Source of the DNA: UBA12018 sp051656605
GTDB lineage: Bacteria > Bacteroidota > Bacteroidia > Bacteroidales > CAMTPD01
DNA: 64,000 nucleotides
Direction of reading: 5' to 3'
NCBI GenBank assembly: GCA_051656605.1
Contig: JBOGCF010000043.1
Coordinates: 1 to 64,000, forward strand
Positions 1 through 9,004 of this stretch are shown here, in pieces (positions within the stretch are counted from its first letter, which is position 1; each line of letters begins with the position of its first letter). Under the pieces are notes generated by a model. It worked only from the letters and a program-made list of their open reading frames with translations. It did no database searches and had not been told where the DNA came from. The position numbers were made by a program, and so were the translations under genes.

Positions 1-589
1 TTTCAAGCTGCATACAGTGTTTGCGAGTTTGCTCAGAAGTGTTGATAAGATCCCAGATCTCTTCCATGCTCATAGCAGCAGGTACTTCGATTGCAACGTG
101 TTTGCCATCAAGCATCGCTTGTTTACCAATCTTTGCGTGTGAATCCCATGGAGTCGCTACATAGATAAGGTCGATATCTGGCATGGCGGTCAATTGTCTC
201 CAAGCAGCAGTATCACCATAGAATTCTTTTGCTTTAGGGAAACCTGCTTCAACAAGACGTTTGTTTACATTTTCAACGCGGCTTTGCTCTACATCACAAA
301 GTGCTACTACTTCAACACCAGGGATATTTGTCATACGGTGTACAGCACCGGGACCACGCATACCAAGTCCGATAAAACCAACACGTACTACAGGGATAGG
401 ATCAACAGCAAGCTGTACAACGTCTGTTTGTCCGGCAGGGCGTTCCGGTGTAGTTGTTTTGATCATTCGAGAAGTCTTCTCGCTCGCATCTGCGGTGTTT
501 GTTCCGCCAACGCATGAGGTTAGCGTCATACATGTCAAAAAACAAGCTGTTAGCGTGCTTGCTTTTGCATACTTAAATAGTTGTTTCAT
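1..589 (-). CDS. GH109-like Gfo/Idh/MocA lipoprotein (partial, left edge)
   Basis: The reading frame is open from an ATG at 587-589 to the window edge, giving about 196 N-terminal residues. A lipoprotein signal with lipobox LTSC is followed by a short linker and a Rossmann dinucleotide-binding start (VRVGFIGLGMRGPGAVHR), then ALCDV and ATPWDSHAKIG. This arrangement matches the Bacteroidetes glycosyl hydrolase family 109 branch of the Gfo/Idh/MocA oxidoreductases, which remove terminal alpha-N-acetylgalactosamine by an NAD-dependent mechanism. The lipid anchor places it at the cell envelope. The catalytic C-terminal half lies outside the window, so GH109 is inferred from the N-terminus and a generic Gfo/Idh dehydrogenase remains possible. 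Confidence 0.8.
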   Translation of the reverse strand, partial: MKQLFKYAKASTLTACFLTCMTLTSCVGGTNTADASEKTSRMIKTTTPERPAGQTDVVQLAVDPIPVVRVGFIGLGMRGPGAVHRMTNIPGVEVVALCDVEQSRVENVNKRLVEAGFPKAKEFYGDTAAWRQLTAMPDIDLIYVATPWDSHAKIGKQAMLDGKHVAIEVPAAMSMEEIWDLINTSEQTRKHCMQLE

Positions 590-692
590 TTGTAAATTAT
601 TAAATTGTAGATAGCAAAAAATTCATGGTATTTGCAGTATAAAGAACTGTGTTCGGATCAAACACCGAAGCATTTGATCCGGATACACCTTC

Positions 693-2051
693 TTATTTAC
701 TATATTCTTTGTAGAATTCTACTACTGTTTCGATTCCTTTGAAAAACAGGTCTAAAGAGAAGTTTTCGTTAGGAGAGTGGATTGCATCACTTTCAAGGCC
801 AAATCCCATAAGGATTGTTTTAGCACCTAACACTTTCTCAAATGTTGCGATAATCGGAATACTTCCACCTCTTCTTACGGCAAGTGGTTTGCTTCCGAAA
901 GTTGTTTCGTATGCTTTTTCAGCAGCTTTGTAAGCCGGAAGATCGATGGGGCATACATATCCTTCGCCACCGTGGTGAGGAGTTACTTTTACATCGATGC
1001 ATGCAGGAGCTACCGATTTGATATAATCAATAAACAATTGCATAATTTCTTCGTGTTTTTGGTTTGGAACCAAACGGCACGATACTTTAGCAAAAGCTTT
1101 AGATGGAAGTACGGTTTTCGAACCTTCGCCGGTGTAACCACCCCAGATACCGCAAACATCGAATGTAGGACGCATGCCGGTACGTTCAAGAGTTGTAAAT
1201 CCTTTTTCACCTTTCAACGCTTTTACGTTCAATGCTTTCATGTATTCTTCATCGCTGTGAGGAACCTGTGCTAGCATTGCTCGTTCTTCGGAAGAAACTT
1301 CTTCTACAGCATCATAGAAGTGAGGAATTGTAATACGACCATCGGCATCAGTGATGTTTGCGATCAATTTGCAAAGTTCATTGATTGGGTTTGCAACAGC
1401 TCCGCCAAAGATACCGGAGTGAAGATCTTTGTTAGGGCCGGTTACTTCAATTTGCCAGTAAGCTAATCCGCGTAGGCCAGTTGTAATCGACGGAGTATCG
1501 GCACCAACCATACTTGTATCAGATACTAAAATAACGTCACATTTAAGAAGATCTTTGTTTGCTTCGCAGAATGCTTCCAAGCTAGGAGAACCAATTTCTT
1601 CTTCGCCTTCAAACAAAAACTTTACATTGCATTTAACCAAGTCGTGCTTCAATGCAGTTTCAAAACCTTTTACTTGGATCATGCCCTGTCCTTTATCATC
1701 ATCTGCACCACGAGCCCAAATAAAGCCATCTTTAATAACTGGTTCGAATGGATCAGAATTCCATAATTCGAAAGGTTCGGCTGGCATAACATCGTAGTGT
1801 GAATATACCAATACGGTAGGAGCTGCAGGGTCTACAATTTTCTCACCATATACAACCGGATTACCAGAGGTTTCCATTACAACAGCTTTGTCAGCTCCGG
1901 CAGCAAGAAGTTGCTTTGTCCATTCGTTCGCAGCAGCATACATATCTGCTTTATGTTCTGCTTTTGCACTTACAGAAGGGATGCGGATTAGTTGAAACAA
2001 CTCCTCCAGAAAACGGTCTCCGTTTGTTTGAATATATTGTTTAATAGGCAT
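693..2051 (-). CDS. M20 family dipeptidase
   Basis: This 452-residue zinc peptidase resembles the carnosinase/CNDP-like M20 dipeptidases. Metal and active-site motifs are visible in order: SHYDV around residues 84-88 (metal His and Asp), RGADDDKGQ around 114-122 (bridging Asp), EGEEEIGS around 148-155 (catalytic and metal Glu), and SDTS around 177-180. The C-terminal part contains the metal His in SDAIHSPNE. No signal peptide is visible, so it is expected to be cytoplasmic and to hydrolyse dipeptides for amino acid recycling. Length is normal for the family. It is a single gene 104 bases upstream of GH109 on the same strand; co-transcription is possible. Exact substrate cannot be read from the sequence. 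Confidence 0.9.
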   Translation of the reverse strand: MPIKQYIQTNGDRFLEELFQLIRIPSVSAKAEHKADMYAAANEWTKQLLAAGADKAVVMETSGNPVVYGEKIVDPAAPTVLVYSHYDVMPAEPFELWNSDPFEPVIKDGFIWARGADDDKGQGMIQVKGFETALKHDLVKCNVKFLFEGEEEIGSPSLEAFCEANKDLLKCDVILVSDTSMVGADTPSITTGLRGLAYWQIEVTGPNKDLHSGIFGGAVANPINELCKLIANITDADGRITIPHFYDAVEEVSSEERAMLAQVPHSDEEYMKALNVKALKGEKGFTTLERTGMRPTFDVCGIWGGYTGEGSKTVLPSKAFAKVSCRLVPNQKHEEIMQLFIDYIKSVAPACIDVKVTPHHGGEGYVCPIDLPAYKAAEKAYETTFGSKPLAVRRGGSIPIIATFEKVLGAKTILMGFGLESDAIHSPNENFSLDLFFKGIETVVEFYKEYSK

Positions 2052-2255
2052 AGTTTTATATTGTTTAGTCGTTATGCTGCAAATAAACGAATTTTTGTAG
2101 AGAAATGAAAGACTTTTTTAAGTATTGCAACATGATTTTTCTCAGAATATAAATAAATGTGGTTTTTTGATTGCATATTTAATAAAAAACAGTCTAAGCA
2201 ATGACAACTTAATTGCATTACATTGGTTTTGTCAATAATAAAACCAGATAGAATT

Positions 2256-2642
2256 ATGAAATACTATTTTTCAAAAGAGCTTAATGCTTCGTTTGATGAA
2301 GCCAAGCAAAAGGTGCTTGCATCGTTGAAGCAAGAAGGTTTTGGAGTTATTAGTGAGATTGATATTCAGCAAAAGTTGAAAGAAAAGCTGGGTGAGTCGA
2401 TGAAGAAGTATGTGATCTTAGGGGCTTGTAGTCCGCAACATGCTTTCAAAGCATTGCAAATCGATCCACACTTGGGTGTATTACTACCATGCAATGTGGT
2501 TGTACGTGAAGTGGAGGATAATTTAATAGAGGTGTCGGCTGTGAATCCTCTTGTATCTATGAATGTAGTAGAGAATGATAAGTTGAATGAAATAGCCGAT
2601 CAGGTTAATAACAAACTAAGTTGGGTTATCGATAATTTATAA
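2256..2642 (+). CDS. DUF302 domain protein
   Basis: This is a 128-residue soluble protein, taking ATG at 2256 (MKYYFSKEL) rather than the TTG at 2223, because the DUF302 domain begins immediately after this Met and the upstream 11 residues are low-quality. The pattern KYVILGACSPQHAFKALQID followed by LLPCNVVV is characteristic of DUF302 proteins. These are small proteins of unknown biochemical role, often found near thiol or metal stress genes. The two Cys residues in GACSP and LPCN are conserved features of the family. It converges on hcp1, with a shared bidirectional terminator between them. Confidence 0.85.
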   Translation: MKYYFSKELNASFDEAKQKVLASLKQEGFGVISEIDIQQKLKEKLGESMKKYVILGACSPQHAFKALQIDPHLGVLLPCNVVVREVEDNLIEVSAVNPLVSMNVVENDKLNEIADQVNNKLSWVIDNL

Positions 2643-2678
2643 GAAATAGATCTTGGTTATTTATATGTGTTTAATAAG

Positions 2679-2714
2679 GAAAGAGCGTAATCCTGTAGCG
2701 AATTACGCTCTTTC
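2679..2714. terminator. Bidirectional terminator between DUF302 and hcp1
   Basis: A perfect 13-bp stem (GAAAGAGCGTAAT, 2679-2691, with its complement at 2702-2714) encloses a 10-base loop. It lies between the convergent stop codons at 2642 and 2730. Confidence 0.8.
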
Positions 2715-2729
2715 TGATTTAGTTGTTGA

Positions 2730-4352
2730 TTATAGAAGATTCCATTTTTTCAGATCGCTTTCAACGTCGGATATGGTTCCGATTTCGAAGTTCTGAATAA
2801 GAACGTTTCTTACATTTGGAGAAAGAAAGGCAGGTAGTGTAGGGCCGAGGTTGATGTTTTTAACACCAAGATGAAGTAAAGCAAGAAGTACGATTACTGC
2901 CTTTTGCTCATACCATGCAATATTATATACGATTGGAAGTTGATTGATATCTTCCAGCTCGAACACCTCTTTAAGTTTTAAAGCAATTAAAGCCAAAGAA
3001 TAACTGTCGTTGCATTGTCCGGCATCTAATAGGCGTGGGATACCGTTAATATCTCCTAGGTTCAATTTATTGTATCTGTATTTCGCACATCCTGCAGTAA
3101 GGATTACAGTGTCGTTTGGTAGCTGTTGTGCAAAATCCGTATAATAACCACGAGAGTTCATTCTGCCATCACAGCCTGCCATTACTACAAATTTGCGAAT
3201 TGCTCCACTTTTCACAGCATCTACAACCTGACCGGCCAAAGCCAATACTTGAGCATGTGCAAAGCCTCCGATAATTTCACCTGTTTCGATTTCGGTCGGA
3301 GCTTGGCAACGTTTAGCATGTTCTATGATTTGAGAGAAATCTTTTGCTTTTCCAGCCTCACGAGCAGGAATGTGCTTGCATCCCGGATAACCGGATGATC
3401 CGGTTGTATAGATGCGATCTCTATAGGTTGCACTTTCGGTAGGCGGAACAATACAGTTTGTCGTAAATAAGATAGGTCCGTTGAATGTTGTGAAATCTTC
3501 GCGTTGTTTCCACCATGCACTTCCGTAGTTGCCTACAAAGTGGCTATATTGCTTGAATTTAGGATAGTAGTGAGCCGGAAGCATTTCACTGTGTGTATAT
3601 ACATCAATGCCAGTTCCTTGGGTTTGCTCCAGTAATTCCTCGATGTCTTTCAGGTCATGTCCGCTGATTAGGATAGCCGGATTGTTACGTACACCTATGT
3701 TTACTTTGGTAATTTCCGGGTTACCATATCGAGAGGTATTTGCTTCGTCGAGTAGAGCCATTCCTTTTACTCCGTATTCTCCGGTTTTTAATACAAGAGC
3801 AATCAAAGCATCTACTGATATCTCTTTTCTTGATATTTCTGAAATAGCCTCTTGCATGAAAACATATATATCCGTGTTTTCTTTATCAAGGTTGTAGGCA
3901 TGTTCTACATATGCAGCCAGACCTTTAACTCCATAAATTACAAGTTCTTTTAGAGAGCGTACATCTTCATTGCTAACCTCCGTAATGGCTTTATAGGGAG
4001 CATACACTTCAAGTGCTGTATCAAATGCTTCTTTGCTGTAAAAGTCGGAAGCTTTGTTGTTGAGCTTTTCCAGGTATTCTTCTCCTTTATGTATTCTATC
4101 TAAGATTGCTTGTTTGTCAAAATTGGCATTAGTAATCGTAGCAAATAGTGCATCAACAATAAAATGGTTCACTTCATCACAAATAGCAGCATCCTTGCTG
4201 CGGAACAAAGTGGTACGTATCGATATCTCTTTAACCAGATAAAGCAGCTTATCCATTTCGGCTGATAAAGTTTCATCTTTACCACATACTCCTTTGATGG
4301 TGCAACCAGTTCCTTTGGCTGCCTCCTGACATTGAAAACAGAACATTGACAT
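2730..4352 (-). CDS. hcp: Hybrid cluster protein / hydroxylamine reductase (copy 1)
   Basis: This 540-residue protein is a class I hybrid cluster protein. Its N-terminus has the C-X2-C-X8-C-X5-C motif (Cys5, 8, 17, 23) for a [4Fe-4S] cluster. The ligands for the hybrid Fe-S-O cluster are all recognisable: His in SGHDL, Glu in HSEM, Cys in TTNCIVPP, the persulfide Cys in AGCDGR, Cys in TAGCAKYR, Cys in GQCNDS, and Glu in WYEQKAV. HCPs act in nitrosative stress, reducing nitric oxide or hydroxylamine in the anaerobic cytoplasm. A palindromic operator and Bacteroides-type promoter lie just upstream (4394-4438), and a Crp/Fnr gene at 6826 is the obvious candidate regulator. A second copy is at 48880; the two are nearly identical in the cluster-binding C-terminal half and diverge in the N-terminal helical domain. 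Confidence 0.95.
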   Translation of the reverse strand: MSMFCFQCQEAAKGTGCTIKGVCGKDETLSAEMDKLLYLVKEISIRTTLFRSKDAAICDEVNHFIVDALFATITNANFDKQAILDRIHKGEEYLEKLNNKASDFYSKEAFDTALEVYAPYKAITEVSNEDVRSLKELVIYGVKGLAAYVEHAYNLDKENTDIYVFMQEAISEISRKEISVDALIALVLKTGEYGVKGMALLDEANTSRYGNPEITKVNIGVRNNPAILISGHDLKDIEELLEQTQGTGIDVYTHSEMLPAHYYPKFKQYSHFVGNYGSAWWKQREDFTTFNGPILFTTNCIVPPTESATYRDRIYTTGSSGYPGCKHIPAREAGKAKDFSQIIEHAKRCQAPTEIETGEIIGGFAHAQVLALAGQVVDAVKSGAIRKFVVMAGCDGRMNSRGYYTDFAQQLPNDTVILTAGCAKYRYNKLNLGDINGIPRLLDAGQCNDSYSLALIALKLKEVFELEDINQLPIVYNIAWYEQKAVIVLLALLHLGVKNINLGPTLPAFLSPNVRNVLIQNFEIGTISDVESDLKKWNLL

Positions 4353-4393
4353 ATTTGTATCGTTTTTATGGTTATTATCTTGTTTTACGTAGG

Positions 4394-4438
4394 CAAAGGT
4401 ATGGTACTGTATTTCGCAAGTCTGTAACCTATGTTACA
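4394..4438 (-). promoter_or_regulatory. hcp1 promoter with HcpR/FNR-type palindrome
   Basis: A perfect palindrome TGTAAC-CTAT-GTTACA lies at 4423-4438. Reading toward hcp, a Bacteroidetes -7 box TACCTTTG (complement of 4394-4401) follows. No good -33 box is present at the usual spacing. The palindrome centre is about 41 bases upstream of the inferred transcription start, the geometry of class II activation by Crp/Fnr proteins. The GTAAC-N4-GTTAC form resembles sites attributed to HcpR-type Crp/Fnr regulators; assignment to the product of 6826-7500 is inference. Confidence 0.7.
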
Positions 4439-4566
4439 AGAGACAGAATTTATTTAAAAAAAAATGATGCTGAAGTTTTCAACCATCATTCAACCGAAAC
4501 GTTAATTGATTGTTTACTATATGGATTGAGTGAATTTTAATGAATAATCTGCTAGATAAATAAATT

Positions 4567-6789
4567 ATGCGAAAGTTTATAGTAACCATATTGATTTTAG
4601 CATCTGTTGGTAATGCGGGCATGACTTTCTCGCAAGAGCAAAGTCAAAAAGAACGTAAGAAAGTAGGACTCGTATTGGGTGGTGGTGGAGCCAAAGGAGC
4701 TGCTCATATAGGTGTACTTAAAGTGATTGAAGAAGCCGGAATTCCGGTAGATTATATAGCAGGAACTAGTATTGGAGCTATTGTGGGAGGTCTCTATTCG
4801 ATAGGTTACGATGCCGAGTCGCTCGATAGTCTTGTTAATAGTTTAGATTGGTCGTATTTACTAAGCAACAATGCACCTCAAGGGTATCGTTCGTTTCGAG
4901 CAAGAGACGTAGAGGGGAAGTACTTGTTGAGTATACCCTATAGCTTAAAAAAGAAAAATGAGATCCCGGCCGGACTTATCAATGGTCAGAATATATTGAA
5001 TTTGTTTTCCGGTCTTACAATTGGTTATCAGCACATGGATTCTTTTGGTGATCTGCCTATTCCCTTCAACTGTGTGGCGACGAATTTAGTAAGCGAAGAT
5101 TATGTTGTTTTAGATAAAGGCTCTCTTCCATTGTCTATGCGTTCGAGCATGTCTATTCCGGGTGTATTCTTGCCGGTAAAGCTCGATAGTATGGTGCTTG
5201 TAGACGGTGGCGTGATCAATAACTTTCCTTCCAATGTTGCTCGAGAAATGGGTGCTGATATTCTCATTGGTATTGACTTGTCGACAGGTAAAACACCAAC
5301 TTCTCAGCTCACCACATTAATGGGATTGATCAATACACTTACTGATATTACCGGAAAAGATGAATATGAAAAGAATAAAAAGGATCTGGATTTGTATCTT
5401 AATCCAGACTTGAAAGGTTTTCAGACCATGGATTTCAATACTCCGGCAATGGATTCTATGTATCAACGAGGGGTTGAGGCGGCTCGTGCTCACTGGGACG
5501 ACTTGATGAAGATAAAGAAAGATATCTATGGAGACTCTGCTCATTTGGTAAAAACGGCTCCTCGGGAATTGAAACATATAACTAAAAATGACACGTTACA
5601 ATTAGGAGAAATTACAATAGAAGGAGTGTCTGATAAGACAATAAAATACTTGAGAGAAAAGATTCGATTAAAAAAGCATGATCATATAACCTTGAAGAAT
5701 ATTGATGAAGCAATCGCAATATTGGATGGGATGGATATATTTAGCAGTGTAACATATCAGTTGTCTGATAAGGCTCCATACGATCTTACATTTACCTTAG
5801 TAGAACAAGCGCTCAATCAATTAAATGTTGGTTTTCGTTTCGATTCGGAAGAGATGGCTTCGATATTGTTGAACACAACATTTTATGAGAATTTCTTTAA
5901 AGGGTCAAAGCTATCTACAACGATTCGATTAAATATTAGTCCTTACGTTGCATTTAATTACGAGTGGCGTCCTAATTTTAACAGTAAGTTTGCCATAGCA
6001 TATAAGATAGGGTACGATAATTTTAACTTATACAATGGAAATCACAAAGTAGATGATGTGAGCTATTTATGGCAGCAAGGAGAATTTAAGTATGGAGTAC
6101 TGCTTAAAAACTGGGAACTTGAGGCAGGGCTTCGCTGGGATTTCTTTGGAAACTCGAGCGACCTCTATAATCCGAACTACAATCCTATAGGGATAGAGCC
6201 AGACTCTTATTTCAATTACTTTGCCACATTCGGATTGAACTCATTAGATCATATTTATTATCCTACAAAAGGAGTATTGGCTCATTTGAAGGGAGAGATG
6301 ATTACAACTAACTTTGTAGGATGTCATAGTAGTGCTCCTTTAGGTGCAATCTCTGCTGATTTTTTATATCCGGTCAAGCTCGCGAAGAAACTTTATATGC
6401 TTCCGGGTTTTTCAGGGCGTATTCTTTTAGGAGGAGGAAGTGTGCCACCGATATATCAAAATTATGCAGGAGGAAATATGAATGCCCGATATATGAGTCA
6501 GCAGATCGCAATGCCGGGTGTACGCAATGTACAAGTGTTTGACAACTCATTGATGATGCTCAAACTTGGTTTTCGATATAATATCTTTAAGAAACAGTAT
6601 TTGTCGATAGGTGGGATTTATGCTAAAAACTCAGATTCTGTCAGTTCTATTTATCAAGGCGATGATATCTGGTGTACAAGTGCGCAGTATAGCTATGATA
6701 CCCCTCTTGGTCCTGTTAGCGGTGAAATCAATTATTCGAACAGGGATAAACGTGTAGGTTTGTATTTTAACTTCGGATATAATTTCTGA
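4567..6789 (+). CDS. Patatin-like phospholipase fused to Omp85-type barrel
   Basis: This 740-residue protein has a signal peptide (cleavage near residue 22), a patatin domain (about 30-330) and a C-terminal part with one POTRA-like segment (about 345-420) and a beta barrel (about 430-740) ending in aromatic YNF. Patatin landmarks are complete: oxyanion GGGGAKG (38-44), nucleophile elbow GTSIG with Ser68, and catalytic Asp213 in DGG. This is the architecture of PlpD/type Vd-like and Bacteroidetes patatin-BamA fusion proteins, in which the barrel anchors or exports a lipid acyl hydrolase. It is predicted to sit in the outer membrane and hydrolyse phospholipids or other acyl esters. It runs in the same direction as the downstream Crp/Fnr gene, 36 bases away. 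Confidence 0.9.
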   Translation: MRKFIVTILILASVGNAGMTFSQEQSQKERKKVGLVLGGGGAKGAAHIGVLKVIEEAGIPVDYIAGTSIGAIVGGLYSIGYDAESLDSLVNSLDWSYLLSNNAPQGYRSFRARDVEGKYLLSIPYSLKKKNEIPAGLINGQNILNLFSGLTIGYQHMDSFGDLPIPFNCVATNLVSEDYVVLDKGSLPLSMRSSMSIPGVFLPVKLDSMVLVDGGVINNFPSNVAREMGADILIGIDLSTGKTPTSQLTTLMGLINTLTDITGKDEYEKNKKDLDLYLNPDLKGFQTMDFNTPAMDSMYQRGVEAARAHWDDLMKIKKDIYGDSAHLVKTAPRELKHITKNDTLQLGEITIEGVSDKTIKYLREKIRLKKHDHITLKNIDEAIAILDGMDIFSSVTYQLSDKAPYDLTFTLVEQALNQLNVGFRFDSEEMASILLNTTFYENFFKGSKLSTTIRLNISPYVAFNYEWRPNFNSKFAIAYKIGYDNFNLYNGNHKVDDVSYLWQQGEFKYGVLLKNWELEAGLRWDFFGNSSDLYNPNYNPIGIEPDSYFNYFATFGLNSLDHIYYPTKGVLAHLKGEMITTNFVGCHSSAPLGAISADFLYPVKLAKKLYMLPGFSGRILLGGGSVPPIYQNYAGGNMNARYMSQQIAMPGVRNVQVFDNSLMMLKLGFRYNIFKKQYLSIGGIYAKNSDSVSSIYQGDDIWCTSAQYSYDTPLGPVSGEINYSNRDKRVGLYFNFGYNF

Positions 6790-6799
6790 TAAGAATATA

Positions 6800-6807
6800 T
6801 ATCTTTG
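6800..6807 (+). promoter_or_regulatory. -7 box ahead of the Crp/Fnr gene
   Basis: TATCTTTG is an exact match to the Bacteroidetes -7 consensus TAnnTTTG, 18 bases before the ATG at 6826. No convincing TTTG -33 element is seen at 19-21 bases, so the regulator may have a weak or activated promoter of its own in addition to read-through from the patatin gene. Confidence 0.45.
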
Positions 6808-6825
6808 TTTTCTAAATAAAGCAGT

Positions 6826-7500
6826 ATGAATTATCAAAGTGTCTTGAAGTGTCCTATATTCAAAGGGTTGAATCAAGATGATGTCTGTGCGATGATTGAT
6901 CACTCTCATGCTAGAGAAAAAACGTTTCAAGAAAAAGCAATTATAGCTTTGCAGGGAGAGGTATGTAATAATCTGATGATTGTTGTAGAAGGCAGTGTGC
7001 AGGGAGAGATGATAGACAATACGGGAAAATTGATTGTCATTGATCAGATTCATGCCCCCAATCCGATTGCACATGCGTTTCTTTATGCAGATAACCATGC
7101 GTTTCCTGTTAATATTGTAGCTACATCGCATACAAAGATTCTTTACTTTGAAAGAGATGCTTTTGTGAAGCTATTGCAACAAAATGCAACATTGCTGATT
7201 AACTTTCTGCGTATCATTTCCAATACGACGCGCTTTCTTTCACAGAAGCTACAGTTTCATGTTTTCAAGACGATTAAAAGTAAGATTGCTGCATATTTCA
7301 TTAAGAAATATAATCCTGAAAACGGAAAAGTATATCTGCTCGACGAAACACAACAAGAGTTGGCAGATCGCTTCGGTGTAGCACGTCCGTCTTTGGCACG
7401 AGCTATAGGTGAAATGGTCAAAGAAGGAGTGATAGAAATGGGGCAAAAGCAATTGACGGTGATCGACGTGAAACAGCTAATAGCAATAGCAGGGAGCTAA
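6826..7500 (+). CDS. Crp/Fnr family transcriptional regulator (HcpR-like candidate)
   Basis: This 224-residue protein has an N-terminal cyclic-nucleotide-binding-like jelly roll (about 1-120), a dimerisation helix (about 120-150) and a C-terminal winged helix (about 150-215) with the recognition segment LADRFGVARPSLARAIGEM. There is no N-terminal Cys cluster like that of FNR, so any redox or NO sensing would need haem or another cofactor. It lies 2.5 kb from hcp1, whose promoter carries a Crp/Fnr-type palindrome, and in Bacteroidetes HcpR-type regulators control hcp. I infer that this is the regulator of hcp1. The DNA target and effector are not shown by the sequence. Confidence 0.8.
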   Translation: MNYQSVLKCPIFKGLNQDDVCAMIDHSHAREKTFQEKAIIALQGEVCNNLMIVVEGSVQGEMIDNTGKLIVIDQIHAPNPIAHAFLYADNHAFPVNIVATSHTKILYFERDAFVKLLQQNATLLINFLRIISNTTRFLSQKLQFHVFKTIKSKIAAYFIKKYNPENGKVYLLDETQQELADRFGVARPSLARAIGEMVKEGVIEMGQKQLTVIDVKQLIAIAGS

Positions 7501-7548
7501 ACACTTAGACGAAAACTTACAACTAATCGAATCAATATATTTTATATC

Positions 7549-8319
7549 ATGAAAAACATATTTATTACAACTCTCTTTTTTTTAATTTGTGCTCAAATGA
7601 TAATCGCAAAGAGCAAGAATTTGAATCTTGTTTTTATTGGCAATAGTATTACTGCCGGAGCTTTGATTGATGCTCCGGAGCAAAATGCACCACCGGCTCG
7701 AGTAGTTAGTAAATTAAGCCAACAGTCGGTGTACGATAATGTGGCTTTTGTAAACTGTGGAGTTAGTGGTTGTACAACGGTAGATTATTTGCCGGCTATG
7801 AATACACTTTTCCCTAAAATGCTAACTGCTGTAGCTTCGATGGATGCAAAAGATGCCGATATCGTATTTTCAATTATGCTAGGAACAAACGATAGTGCAA
7901 TCAAAGGGCCTACCGGATCGCCTGTGTTACCACAGCAATATAGAACAAACTTGAAAGTAATTACCGAGGCATTGCTCAATAGATATCCTAAAGCAATAAT
8001 TGTGTTGAATCGTCCGCTTTGGTATAGTCCTAATACATATAATGGAGCAGTGTACTTGGAAGAGGGACTTTCTCGATTGAATACATATTGGTCAGAACTG
8101 CAAATATTGCAACAAGAGTTTGTATCGGAAGGTATTACGAACGTGTACTTAGGGGATGATGAAGCTTATAGTTACTTCAAAGAAAATCATAAGTCTGATT
8201 TCTTTGCAGAGCAGGGAAATGCCGGAACGTTCTATTTACACCCCAATGCCAAAGGTGCAGATGTGTTGGCTACGTTTTGGCTAAATGCTATAACTCGAGT
8301 TTTAACTAGTAAAAAATAA
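7549..8319 (+). CDS. SGNH/GDSL-type hydrolase, secreted
   Basis: This 256-residue protein has a signal peptide (about 1-20) followed by an SGNH fold. Block I is FIGNSITAG with nucleophile Ser33, block II contains CGVSGCTT, and block III is LGTND (111-115) with the oxyanion Asn114. Block V contains the catalytic His in YLHPNAKG (about His231). The usual Asp three residues before this His (DxxH) is Phe here, so the triad looks incomplete or is completed by another acid. Family members deacetylate or de-esterify polysaccharides and lipids in the periplasm. It may form a short operon with the lipoprotein at 8324. Confidence 0.82.
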   Translation: MKNIFITTLFFLICAQMIIAKSKNLNLVFIGNSITAGALIDAPEQNAPPARVVSKLSQQSVYDNVAFVNCGVSGCTTVDYLPAMNTLFPKMLTAVASMDAKDADIVFSIMLGTNDSAIKGPTGSPVLPQQYRTNLKVITEALLNRYPKAIIVLNRPLWYSPNTYNGAVYLEEGLSRLNTYWSELQILQQEFVSEGITNVYLGDDEAYSYFKENHKSDFFAEQGNAGTFYLHPNAKGADVLATFWLNAITRVLTSKK

Positions 8320-8323
8320 AGAT

Positions 8324-8674
8324 ATGAGAATGCTTATTAAGGCTACTAAGCTATTTGTTTTGATTGGTTGTGCCGTTGTAGGTGTGGTCGTTACGGCTTG
8401 TAACCAGAAAAAGGAAACCAAAAAAGAGCTTTTTGAAAGAACCTTAGAAGCTAATGTGACAGCATGTGCCGAACTCACTACTCAGCACGGTAATGTAGAT
8501 ACCGCAGTAGCTCGATCTTTTTGCAAATGCATGCTGACTAAATGTTTTGAAATTGACAGCAACTTTGTCATGCTCAAAAGCTCTGAGGTGCCAGCATTCG
8601 TAAAAAAACATAAAGATGCCTTAGAAGGATGCGATGCTATATTACTCAAACATCTTTATCCGGGTCAGAAGTAA
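8324..8674 (+). CDS. Small cysteine-containing lipoprotein, unknown function
   Basis: This 116-residue protein starts with a hydrophobic segment and a lipobox ending VVTAC (Cys about 26), so it should be lipid-anchored. The mature part is mostly helical and contains Cys in VTACAEL, FCKCMLTKC and LEGCDAI, giving five further Cys residues that could form disulfides or bind metal or haem. I do not recognise a named family. It starts 4 bases after the stop of the SGNH hydrolase, suggesting translational coupling and a shared envelope role. Confidence 0.7.
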   Translation: MRMLIKATKLFVLIGCAVVGVVVTACNQKKETKKELFERTLEANVTACAELTTQHGNVDTAVARSFCKCMLTKCFEIDSNFVMLKSSEVPAFVKKHKDALEGCDAILLKHLYPGQK

Positions 8675-8740
8675 CTCTATTTAACGTATTTCAATAATCA
8701 AATTTGGCTTTGCTGTGTTTAATAAGAAAATACTTACAGT

Positions 8741-8992
8741 ATGAGTTGGATTTTATATATCATTATTGGCATAGTAGCTGGCTTTTTAGCTGGCAAAATT
8801 ATGCGTGGCGGAGGGTTTGGACTTATCATTAACTTGATAGTCGGTATTATCGGTGGAGTACTTGGTGGTTGGATATTTGGCCTTTTTGGTCTTGCCTCTA
8901 CAAGTATTATCGGAAGTTTAATAACATCAGTAATCGGAGCAATTGTGTTACTTTGGATTATATCTTTTTTCAGTAGTAAAAAGAGTGCATAG
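8741..8992 (+). CDS. GlsB/YeaQ/YmgE family membrane protein
   Basis: This 83-residue integral membrane protein has three glycine-rich hydrophobic helices: residues about 3-22, 28-50 and 57-77. The motifs GIVAGFLAGKIMRGGGFG and IIGGVLGGWIFGLFGL are those of the transglycosylase-associated/GlsB family. Members are induced by general stress, and their biochemical role is unknown. It has its own spacing from the upstream gene (66 bases) and is followed by a strong terminator. Confidence 0.9.
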   Translation: MSWILYIIIGIVAGFLAGKIMRGGGFGLIINLIVGIIGGVLGGWIFGLFGLASTSIIGSLITSVIGAIVLLWIISFFSSKKSA

Positions 8993-9004
8993 TAAATGTT
9001 AAAT

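Noticed and set aside
194..614. Plus-strand open frames over the first 600 bases
   Set aside because: They are shadows of the minus-strand GH109-like gene, which has a lipobox and Rossmann motif.
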